Below are positions 1 to 8,142 of a DNA stretch of 11,806 nt, piece by piece. The position numbers were made by a program, and so were the translations under genes. The notes below the pieces were generated by a model. It saw only the letters and a program-made list of their open reading frames with translations, was not told where the DNA came from and did not search any database. The stretch comes from Beroe ovata (taxonomy: Eukaryota > Ctenophora > Nuda > Beroida > Beroidae). Each line of letters starts with the position of its first letter. Positions within the stretch are counted from its first letter, which is position 1. Location: assembly GCA_946803715.1 (NCBI GenBank), contig CAMPET010000205.1:1-11806 (forward strand), given 5' to 3'.

Positions 1-3000
1 CTGGACGGGAAGCCCCTCAAGCCCCCTCCTCCCTCCCTGCCCTTCACATTGGAGAGACCAGAGTACTACACTGTACCCGGGGCTGGGGAGTTGCTAGGTC
101 TCATCAGGGAGGAGACTCTCGTTGTCAAGGATCTGATAGTGGGGAGAACCGGGTATGTTTGTCCCCCAGACACACACATACACAAACACAGACACACAGA
201 CACAAACACACAGACACAGACACAAACACAAACACACGCAGACACACACAGAAACACAAACACATACAGACACAAACACACACAACTACACACAGACACA
301 CACATGCACACAAACACACACATACAAACATACATACACAACTAGAGTTGGTAGAGCTAGCAATAACACCATTTCCATCACAACTAGAGTTGGTAGAGCT
401 AGCAATAGCACCATTTCCATATTCAGGTACGGAGAGGTGAAATTCCTCGGTGAAGTGGATCTCTGGGGAATGGACTTGGACTCCACCATTTTCTTCAGAC
501 GGAAGGAGATCACAGTTTACCCTGATGAGAAGACCAAGCCTCCCCAGGGACAGGCACTCAACAGGAGATCAGGTCAGTGAGACTGTTGTCATGGTGACAG
601 TGTTTTCACCCATGATAGATAGAGTTGTCATGGTAACCATGCTCTCTGCAGTGTGTTGCCATGGTATTATAGTTCTCACTGGCATGACATTTCAGAGGTA
701 ACACTCGACTGTGTCTATCCCGTGGAAAAGGGGACGCGAGACAACGTCACTGACCCCAAGGATATCATCAAGCGCGGATTCCCAGCCTACTTGGAGAAGA
801 AAACATTCAAAATGGGGGCCAAGTTTATCGAATATCGCCCCGAAACGGGGCAGTGGACATTCATGGTGAAACACTTCAGTCAGTATGGGTTGCTGGATGA
901 TAGTTCTGAGGATGAGGAAGGAGAGAGGAAGGAGGAGAGTAAGAGGGTGAAGGAGGAAGAAGAGGAGGAAATCTCGATTGAGGGGGATGAGGATTTGGGG
1001 ATGATAAGCGATGAGGACAACACAGCCGAGGAAATCTGTGATGAGAGTGTCGCGTTTCAACCTCGCGTCATGTCCAAAGAGTACCAGGGATACAAGATCG
1101 GACTGTTTGAGGAATCTGACGAGGATGGGGGAATGATGGAGGAGGTAGAAGATGATGAGGGGGAAATGTTTGTCCAGGGGTCTCATTTCAACTATTCGTC
1201 GAGCATGGTCCTAAACAAGAAGGGCGCCCTGGGAAAAACAGCACTTAAAATGGAGAAATTGGAGACGACAGAAGATTTGAAACAGGAATCAAAGAGGGAT
1301 GTGAAGGAGCTAAAACTCGAGGAGCCCAAACTCGGTGGCGTCTCAGTCGTCCCCGCTGTTCTCTGTCTGCCACCCCTGTCCAAATCCATTGTAAACGGGC
1401 GAACACATCTCAAAATGGACGAGGGACTCACTCGTCACTTCGCATATCGAGTTGGGTGGTCGGGATCTAACTCTGTAATAATGAAGTCCGATCATATGCC
1501 GGGGAAGTCCGCTTCGCACATGAAAATGTTTGAAAGTAGTCGAGGAGGGACTTCCTCCAGACTGGAGCTGAGTGAGGTGGCAGTAGGTGGCAGCACCCGT
1601 TACCACAGTGATCTCCTCGACATACAACTCCAACACACCGTGTTTGCAGAGGGAGCAGCCCCAATGCCTGGGGAGGAGTGTCTGGATGAGCTCCTAGAGA
1701 AGTTGACTGAGAATGGCGATCTCACAGCGCTCCCTCCCTCCCTCAAACTGATGAAAGCACTGTGGGGGGAACATCCGGAGAAGGAGGGGGAATATGCGAG
1801 GGAACAGTTTAGGAGGGAGCGACTCAACGAGTGGATTGGGGAACAGTTGAAAGTGCTCGCTCAGAAGGAGACAGTGGAGTTTTCTAAACTCGGCGGCTGC
1901 CACCTGCGCGCGGTGATAGCGTGGCTGTGTGCTGGTGGCGTGGTGGAAGCATGCCAGCTCCTCTGCAAAAGTGGGGATTTCCAATTAGCTCTCCTCGTGT
2001 CCCAGTCCTCCACCCCGATAGTGAGGCAGCTCGTTCTCAAGCAGCTAGAGGAGTGGAGGGACTCGGGGCACGATGCTCTCGTGTCTCACGACAGACTGCG
2101 GGTGTACGTGTTTCTGGCGGGAGAGCAGGTGTGGGAGAGCTCTACCCGGCGGGTGGAGGTGTGCGAGGGGCTCGACTGGTTATCTTCCTTCTCCATATTC
2201 CTGAGGTCACAGCCACCGTCACTGCCGCTCGATGTGGCTGTCAAGGAGTTCCAGGATGCGTTCGAAACAGGTAATTTCTAGTCGTTTTGGTCACCTATCA
2301 CCAAGTCGATAATGGCAATCAACAACTCGACAACTGATAGTTTAATAATTAGATTCGAGCAAACAGCAAGTATTTGATGATGATTTGTGTTGACTGTTGA
2401 GGTGTCAGTGTTAAACATTCTCCTCCATGATACAGGTGGGGTGACAGCACCAGTGGTGGATAAGGCTGGTAACCTGAGCATATTCTGGCAGCTTATCCTG
2501 CTCTATTGTAACCCTGCTCACCCGCTACCGGAGGTGCTCAACAACCAGGGTGAGTTACCACTCTGTAGTCTGTTACCAGTCTGTTACCACTCTGAATGTG
2601 GCACTCTTTCCGAGTGTTCACTCGGTTTTACTCGGTGTTTACTCGGGTTACAACCCGAGTCTGTTTCAAGTAGATCACGCGTTGTGAAAAGAGAGTTGAT
2701 TTATGCATTGATGTTAATCGTGACTTCTTGACCCATCACTTGATATAATCCCTCGTTTCCCAGGTGTGGGACCGGACATGTTGGATGAGCGCGGAGACTG
2801 GTTCATCTGGACTACCCTTACTTCCCTCGGACTGCCCCGGTCCTCCCCCTCCCTGTCCAGCAAGCTCTGCACCACCTACTCCGCCCAGCTGGACCGGGCC
2901 GGGCTCTGGGACTGGGCGGTGTTTGTCGCGCAGCACCTCCCGTCCCCCGTCGCGCGTGACGTCACTATCAGGGGAATCGTGCAGCGGAACATTGCTCACA

Positions 3001-4933
3001 ACACCACTGACACGGATACTGTTTGTGAGGGGGAGAGGATGTGTGTTGCGCGCCACCACGTGCAAGAGCAGGTGTTCCATTGTGCACGTGCAGTGCGCGC
3101 GCGTTATGCGCGTCACTGGGAGAACGTGGTCACGTGGTACACAGCTGCAGGAATGTACGACACGGCTCATCAGACACTCATGCAGTTCTTGGGTGAGTGA
3201 ATACTTATTACCATGCCTGGTACTCCCTGTGTTACCATGCACACAGTTACCATGACAACACAACCTGGTATATCCTCCTTCTCTCTCAGCACCTCACAAG
3301 ATAGTATCCCGGGAGGAGGCCCTCCTCGTCCCACTCCTCTCCCCACTCCACGCACATAGAGGGGAGATAGCTAACTGGACAAGTGGGGGTGGGGTCTACC
3401 ATGCTTACCTCACACTTCCATCACAGCTCCCTGAGGTAAACTTGTGTCCGAGAATGAATCGAGTTACGCTTGAGGCAAAGGAAATGAGCCCCACCCTTTT
3501 CTACTTTCTTTATTGAGTGTCTCTATTGAAGAATGAAGACATATTGTTTCCAGAGACATACTGGTAGCTATGAGGCTCAAAGTCACGTGTCCGATAGCTC
3601 ATCAGGGAAGTGAGATAGGCCCAAAATTCGACCGGCAATCGATTCAGCGTCCAAAAATACATAGGAATCCACGGTATTTGCATGGAAATGGAGCAAAAAA
3701 ATTTCCTCGATTTTCTGATCTGAGTATCGGCAGAAAGTGAAGTGAATGATCCCACACTTTTCTACTCCGTTTTCGAGAGTCTCTATTGAAGACTTTACAG
3801 ACACTTAGGATACTTATTTATCGCCAAATCATCTCTCCTACTCTCACACTACAAGTATCAACCCTTTTAACGATCATGTCGAGTTCATTCTCGCCGTGAG
3901 ACCACGCCCAAATCACGATTTCAAACCTGTGGGAAGCAAGACCAGCAAAAACGCGAAAATCAATGGGACACACCGATACTTAAAATCGACCAAAATAATT
4001 TTTTCGGGAGACATACTAGTAATAAGTGTTTCTAGCCTATTTTTTGACGTAGAATTCGAATCTCGCGGAATTTTTTGGCTAGCTCATCGGGAAATCACTG
4101 AAAATTCCAATTTATTCTCAACTGTGAGGCTCAAAGTCACGTGTCCGATAGCTCATCAGGGAAGCGAGATAGACCCATAATTCGGTCGGGAATCGATTCA
4201 GCGTCCAAAAATACAAGGGAATCGATGGTATTTTCGTTGGAATTCGGCAAAAATATTTTCGTCTTATCACACTTCTCTTAGGTTGAAGTGATCCAGAAAA
4301 AATATTCCAAATATCCACGGTCGGAAGGGTCGCAAAATGAACTAGATCACAGAAACAAGAAAATAGACTGAATTTGCCGAATTTTAGACCTATCTCACCG
4401 GGAAAACGACTTTAATCTCATCTGTTCTGTGAATTCCCACCTACCATTACAAATCCTCCGATTGAGGTGCTTGCAGAGGTGGCTGTGTCACCTTCAGCAC
4501 CCCGTCACTACTGATCGTACTATATTCCAGAGTGAAGAGGAGTTGGAGTGTCTCCGAACAAGCATCAGCAACACTGGGTATCTCCTGAATAACTTGCCGT
4601 ACAACACTCTCCCTGAAATTGCGGCCGTCAATATGATGGGACTCAGAACGTGCACTCTACTACTAGAGGTGAGCGTTGCTACGCAACCACGCGTGACACG
4701 TGCAATAACTCACGCGCGTGACATGTGCATTAACTCACGCGCGTGACATTCGTATTAACTCACGCGTTACATTTCATCAGGTGTGGAAAGTTCTGTTTGG
4801 CGATACGGAGAATAGAGAACTACTGCTTACAATGAAAACATTTCCTCTACCCAGCGACTACTACATATCTGATGTCATTACCAAGCTCTCCGCAGAAATT
4901 GTTGCGCAGGACAACTTTGATAGCGTTGCTTAG
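1..4933 (+). CDS. NUP98: Nuclear pore polyprotein Nup98-Nup96, 3' part (5' partial)
   Basis: Precursor of two nucleoporins: Nup98, a mobile FG protein, and Nup96, a scaffold subunit of the Y (Nup107-160) complex. Exons read by eye: <1-152, 427-572, 696-2270, 2436-2549, 2764-3192, 3290-3435, 4477-4668, 4781-4933. All joins keep frame, with GT donors and CAG acceptors. The first three exons form the Nup98 autoproteolytic domain (EYYTVPGAGELL, VGRTG-YGEVKFLGEVDL, FFRRKEITVY, EYRPETGQW), ending in HFS. An acidic linker follows, then FAYRVGWSGSNS, matching the Nup96 segment that completes the Sec13 propeller, then the alpha-helical Nup96 body to the stop. GLFG repeats lie left of the window. The 4477 acceptor is the least certain because its polypyrimidine tract is weak, but RWLCHLQ and the later LECL align to human. 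No AATAAA was seen after the stop. Confidence 0.93.
168..336. repeat. CA-rich microsatellite in NUP98 intron
   Basis: About 170 bp of imperfect (CA)n with GA, AA and TA interruptions, starting about 15 bp after the donor at 153. It is open on both strands only because of its composition and is not coding. Confidence 0.95.
337..420. repeat. 42-bp tandem duplication upstream of a NUP98 acceptor
   Basis: Two head-to-tail copies (337-378 and 379-420) of a 42-bp unit beginning CACAACTAGAGTTGG and ending CACCATTTCCAT. I see one difference, AATAACACC versus AATAGCACC. The second copy runs into the ATATTCAG acceptor ending at 426, so the polypyrimidine and branch region has been duplicated. Confidence 0.95.
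872..880 (+). other. NUP98: Nup98 autoproteolytic site, His-Phe|Ser
   Basis: The codons CAC TTC AGT encode His-Phe-Ser inside KHFSQYGL. In the Nup98 family the serine attacks the preceding bond and splits the precursor into Nup98 and Nup96. Both the His and the Ser nucleophile are intact, so self-cleavage is expected here. Confidence 0.9.
2641..2660. repeat. Perfect 7-bp inverted repeat in NUP98 intron
   Basis: ACTCGGG, a 6-base loop TTACAA, then CCCGAGT. It follows three shorter ACTCGG/CGAGT words at 2610-2640 in the intron 2550-2763. It could fold in RNA; no function is evident. Confidence 0.7.
3481..4260. repeat. Dispersed degenerate repeat in the long NUP98 intron
   Basis: The intron 3436-4476 (1041 bp) is much longer than its neighbours and is full of internal similarity. 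A block of about 115 bp starting TGAGGCTCAAAGTCACGTGT occurs at 3571 and again at 4125. A second unit (CTTTTCTACT then GTCTCTATTGAAGA) occurs near 3497-3535 and 3756-3792. GAGACATACTRGTA occurs at 3552 and 4009. Further weak copies of TAGCTCATCRGGRAA appear near 4079, and a related word near 4390. No transposase, clear terminal inverted repeats or target-site duplication were seen, so this is probably a decayed non-autonomous element or complex satellite. Confidence 0.8.
4688..4770. repeat. 25-bp minisatellite in the last NUP98 intron
   Basis: Three copies (4688-4710, 4711-4735, 4736-4760) of a 23-25 bp unit, CACGCGCGTGACATGTGCAT followed by TAACT in the middle copy, and a partial fourth, CACGCGTTAC. 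It fills most of the 112-bp intron 4669-4780. CGCGTGA and TCACGCG at the unit borders are complementary, so the RNA could form serial hairpins between donor and acceptor. Confidence 0.9.
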
Positions 4934-5698
4934 CGACAACTCCGCAAGCAACTCTGAGTTGTTGCTGATGAACTATTCTTGTTGAATTCTTGTATTATAG
5001 GAACAAGTAATTTGTTTTAATTTTTATCGTGGGCTAAGGGTGTCTTGAATATGTTCCTGATTTTATACCTGGAAATTAAGATACTTACCATGTTGTACAA
5101 CTATTTGATTCTGGACAACGAATAGAAGGAAATCGTTCCAAATTGAGTTAATTGAGTAAAAATTTGTTTCATCCATCAACCTCGTATCCTTCGAATTCAC
5201 TCTCCGAATGTTTCTATTTTGACAAATGTTTCTTGACAAGTGACTTCTCATATCCACCTGCCTAACCATACCTTCTTATTTCTAGCTAGGGAAAAGAAGA
5301 TCTTACCACACAGCAGATCAATAGGACATCCTGAACTGTATCCTTTTCACACAATCCCAATATCGGCTCTATATCTATTCAAATATTTGTTTCGTATGAC
5401 GGCGCCCCTTCGATGCTATTCCAATACAATTCTCATTTGAGTCACGGATTTTCGAGTCATGTGGTATTTGATGATGGTGAATCTTGATGACGAATGATGA
5501 GTATATTATGTGATTGATTGTTGTTGCGTAATAGGTGTGATGGTGATTCTGACAGCACGATTCCTAGTCTAATCCTGATAGTCCATAGCTTGATGTCCAT
5601 CATTCTGACTTGTTCTCCTTAACTGGACACCCGATAGACCCCCACACGGCCCTGTGACAACATTATCGGTCCCCGCACACACACACACACGCTGAGTG
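4934..5698. other. Intergenic region, NUP98 3' flank and U1A/U2B'' 5' flank
   Basis: This 765-bp AT-rich stretch shows no convincing coding exon. The left part should hold the NUP98 3' UTR, but I see no AATAAA. The right part should hold the promoter of the next gene. A short (CA)n run at 5675-5690 lies just before that gene's first ATG. An AG at 5695-5696 could serve as a weak acceptor if a noncoding leader exon exists upstream. Confidence 0.6.
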
Positions 5699-7925
5699 AT
5701 GGGGCGTGGCATGTACCCCCCTCAACCCACTATTTATGTGAACAACCTTGACGACAAAATCAAGAAGGAAGGTCAGTAGTTGTATGATTGTTGTTTTATA
5801 CGGCCTTGGTAAGTCTTCAGTTGCTCGGTAAGTCATGAGTTTTGGTAAGTTATTGGAGGACTTGGTAAGTTTTGAGCTGTGTAAGTTTGGTTCCACGTCT
5901 GAAGACAAGAGCAGTCTACGAAAGGTAGTATCATGGTAGTATTTGAGACTTGTTGTTCCATTGCACATCGGACTCTTCATAATTCCGTGTTTGGGTAAGT
6001 CATCTGGCGCCTGGTAAGTGTCTTGGTAAGTGATCTAGTCATTGGTAAGTGTCTTGGTAAGTGTCTTGGTCATCTTGGCTTACTCTATATTGTGGACGCT
6101 CTACGAAGGTAGTATCATGGTAATATATCAGTTCCCTCTCCATTGCACACCGGATTTTTTGATTTCGCATGATTCATTTGGTAAGTGATCTGATAAGTCA
6201 TTTGGTAAGTCTAGCACTGGTAAGTGCCATCGCTCTGCACTGTAAATCGTGGACGAGCTACGAAGGTAGTATCATGGTAGTATGTCATTCCATTGCACTT
6301 TGGAACTTACAGTCTTGAATATCTGATTCGATGCCATTTCTGTTTTCTGTAAGTTTTCGGTAAGTCATCTGATGGTAAGTCCTCCTCCATTCCTCCATGG
6401 AACGCTACGAAGGTAAACCGGTAGTATATCAGTTTCATTGCACATCGAAACGTATTGTACCATTTTGTCGTGTGTGCGATCGGTAAGTCTTGTTAAGTCA
6501 GTCAATGAACAGCCCCCTTAGTAAGTCCGTGTTAACACTTATGTAAGTTTTTCGTGATATGGCTCACACTACGGTAAGTGTTCTCCTTAACCAAATACTA
6601 TAGAAAATGATGCACCAATCAACTTTACCGCCATCCCAAACTCTGTACATTAACAATCTTAATGAGAAAGTCAAACTTGACGGTAAGTTAAATAAACTTC
6701 ACAATTCCAATTTCTAGTTCATTCAATAATGCTTTTGACTCACTTAATTTTATCACTTAGCAGTTAGCACATAAATCATGTCCTTATTTTCAGAGCTGAA
6801 GAAATCTCTCTACGCTATCTTTTCTCAATTTGGTGAAATTCTGGAGATTGTGGCTGCAAAAAGTCTGAAAGCTCGTGGACAAGCATTTGTCGTGTTCAAA
6901 GATGTGAACAGCGCTTCCAACGCACTGAGGTCTATGCAGGGATTCCCTTTCTACGAGAAACCCATGGTAACTACATTCTTAACAATTTGTTTGCTGAAAA
7001 AAAACCTCTGTTTGACAAAAAGCGATGGTGATGTTGTTCATTCTGATCATACTGTGAACTTGATTTCATTCCTCATCTAACTTGTTCCCCTGTTAACAGA
7101 GGATAAACTATGCTAAGAAGAAGTCAGATGCTGTTGCTAAACTGGACGGTTCCTATGTTGCTAAAGATCACACCAAGAAAGTTACCAAAGACAAGAGGAA
7201 AGCAGCAGACCAAGGTATTCACTCAACTATAATAGTTGTCGTGCAAGCATTGACCGAAAACCGGGACCCATAACCCCCATTTCATCAATATCAATGTGTA
7301 ACAGTCCCATCTTTCCCAATCTATTCCCACTCACTCCCCCAACTCTATTATCCAGGTGGCGATGCAAAGAGAGTGGCCGATCAGATGAACCCCATGTTGA
7401 ATATGATGATGAACATGCCACCCCCTGGTATGGTGCCACCAGCCTCCCACCCTCGACCAGGACCACCGCCACCACAGAGAGGTGGCAGCGAAATTCCCCA
7501 CAAGATTCTATTCATTCAGAATCTGCCACCAGAAACCACAGAAATGATGTTGAACATGCTTTTCGAACAGTGAGTGTGACGATGTGACATTTTGCCGCGT
7601 CTTTGTGCTTCGAATGCGCAGCGCGCAATTCGCATATCTGTAACGCGCGGCGACATTTTCCATCCATGATGTACCTTGACGCAGCATTTGAAAAGCACAA
7701 ATTCCGTACATTGGAATGAGCGCAAAAATTTCAAGCATTTTTGTTACTAAAATCTGCCGTTTCAGGTTCCCTGGGTTCAAAGAAACGAGGCTGGTGCCAG
7801 GTCGACACGATATTGCGTTTGTTGAGTTCGGAGCTGACGTCGAGGGCGCTCAAGCAAAGCAAGCCCTCAACAATTTCAAGATTACTCCAACGAACGCGAT
7901 ACAGATATCATTCGCAAACAAATAG
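5699..7925 (+). CDS. SNRPA: U1A/U2B''-family snRNP protein (SNF type), isoform from first exon 1a
   Basis: Spliceosomal RNA-binding protein that binds stem-loop II of U1 snRNA and/or stem-loop IV of U2 snRNA; invertebrates often have one protein for both. Exons: 1a 5699-5771, 2 6794-6966, 3 7100-7214, 4 7356-7569, 5 7766-7925, giving 244 residues (human U1A 282, U2B'' 225). RRM1 has RNP2 TIYVNNL at residues 11-17 and RNP1 RGQAFVVF at 52-59, numbered as in human U1A. A Met/Pro-rich linker ([11 protein letters not shown]) follows, then RRM2 with ILFIQNL and HDIAFVEF, ending ISFANK. The ATG at 5699 follows an in-frame TGA at 5693; a second ATG is at 5711. The 1a donor is GTCAGT, a weaker 5' splice site than many GGTAAGT words in the intron behind it. 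SNRPA and SNRPB2 fit the family equally well. Confidence 0.93.
5916..5972 (+). promoter_or_regulatory. U1-like module A
   Basis: Begins CTACGAAAGGTAGTATCAT, continues GGTAGTAT to 5942, and ends in a hairpin at 5957-5972: UCC, loop AUUGCACAUC (5960-5969), GGA. The loop is 10 nt and begins with AUUGCAC, as in U1 stem-loop II (AUUGCACUCC in human, from memory). This copy has one extra A in the GAAAGG run. Confidence 0.75.
6101..6154 (+). promoter_or_regulatory. U1-like module B, closest to U1 stem-loop II
   Basis: CTACGAAGGTAGTATCAT then GGTAATAT (6101-6126), then UCCAUUGCACACCGGA at 6139-6154. That 16-mer differs from the human U1 stem-loop II apex UCCAUUGCACUCCGGA at one position. The stem is UCC/GGA and the loop is 10 nt. 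The words GTGGACG just upstream (6092-6098) recur before module C, showing that the repeat unit extends beyond the core. Confidence 0.8.
6258..6305 (+). promoter_or_regulatory. U1-like module C
   Basis: CTACGAAGGTAGTATCAT then GGTAGTAT (6258-6283), then hairpin 6288-6305: UUCC, loop AUUGCACUUU (6292-6301), GGAA. The stem has four pairs and the loop 10 nt. The spacer between core and loop is shorter than in A and B. Confidence 0.8.
6405..6460 (+). promoter_or_regulatory. U1-like module D with compensatory stem and a second AUUGUAC box
   Basis: CTACGAAGGTAAACCGGTAG core at 6405-6424, then hairpin 6432-6451: GUUUC, loop AUUGCACAUC (6437-6446), GAAAC. The stem has five pairs. Where A-C have CC/GG at the top, D has UC/GA, so one pair changed from C-G to U-A with pairing kept. 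AUUGUAC follows at 6454-6460. U1A is known to bind AUUGCAC and AUUGUAC boxes together in the polyadenylation inhibition element of the vertebrate U1A mRNA. Confidence 0.8.
6607..6682 (+). CDS. SNRPA: Alternative first coding exon 1b of the U1A/U2B'' gene
   Basis: A second version of the RRM1 start lies 836 bp after exon 1a. ATGATGCAC... encodes [25 protein letters not shown] plus one base, followed by a consensus GGTAAGT donor. It ends in the same phase as 1a, so joining to 6794 gives ...KLD-ELKKSLY, a complete RRM and a 245-residue protein. An in-frame TAG at 6601 shows the reading starts here. The residues before the junction (NEKVKLD) resemble U1A (NEKIKKD), while exon 1a (DDKIKKE) resembles U2B'' (NDKIKKE), from memory of the human proteins. 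Splicing 1a to an acceptor ending at 6603 would shift frame to an early stop, so the exons should be alternatives: separate promoters or mutually exclusive use. Confidence 0.85.
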
Positions 7926-7998
7926 ACTGCCGATTATTGTGTCCACTCTATGATCGGACAACTTGCTCGTTTAATGACTTGAAATCAGATATACAACT

Positions 7999-8004
7999 TT
8001 TATT
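7999..8004 (-). terminator. Poly(A) signal AATAAA for SNRNP25
   Basis: Minus-strand AATAAA about 140 nt after the SNRNP25 stop at 8143. It lies inside the likely 3' UTR of the convergent U1A/U2B'' gene (stop 7925), so the two transcripts probably overlap at their 3' ends. On the plus strand I see only a weak variant, AGTAAA, near 8079. Confidence 0.6.
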
Positions 8005-8142
8005 TCCTGTCCATTTGAAAGGATGTTGTACCGCACATTTTAATATTTGAATTCTTACTCAACTGTTTCATTTGTTCAGTAAAATCAATTGTTGACAATT
8101 TCACAACCTAAATTGAATCCTAGATGTAGGATAGTGCTAGTA

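Larger units (their letters stand above)
5808..6579 (+). promoter_or_regulatory. Array of 20 U1-complementary 5' splice-site words interleaved with four U1A-site modules
   Basis: GGTAAGT occurs at 5808, 5827, 5844, 5864, 5994, 6013, 6025, 6044, 6056, 6180, 6204, 6219, 6359, 6374, 6482 and 6573. GTAAGT with another preceding base occurs at 5881, 6349, 6520 and 6542. Chance expectation for a 6-mer in about 770 bp is near 0.2 with equal bases. GGUAAGU pairs with the U1 snRNA 5' end (ACUUACC). The words fall in groups of 5, 5, 3, 3 and 4, separated by modules A-D, each with a hairpin loop starting AUUGCAC. None is needed to make the protein: continuing past the true 1a donor meets TAG at 5777, so using any of these donors from 1a gives a truncated product. 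I infer a U1 snRNP/U1A-sensing regulatory RNA. Confidence 0.85.

Noticed and set aside
168-336. Open reading frames of His/Thr or Cys/Val repeats on both strands
   Set aside because: They are translations of the CA microsatellite and have no codon or homology support.
3510-4318. Short minus-strand frames with shared peptide RTRDFEPHS
   Set aside because: The similarity comes from the nucleotide repeat units themselves. The frames have no domain match and lie inside an intron.
5808-6579. Tandem U1 snRNA genes or pseudogenes
   Set aside because: U1-like loops are on the plus strand, but the 5'-end motif is present as its complement (GGTAAGT), not ACTTACC. No Sm site, stem-loop III or IV, or snRNA promoter was seen, and the modules are only about 50 nt.
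5808-6579. CRISPR array, because of regularly recurring words
   Set aside because: The words are 6-7 bp with irregular spacing inside a eukaryotic intron. There are no uniform repeats, spacers or cas genes.
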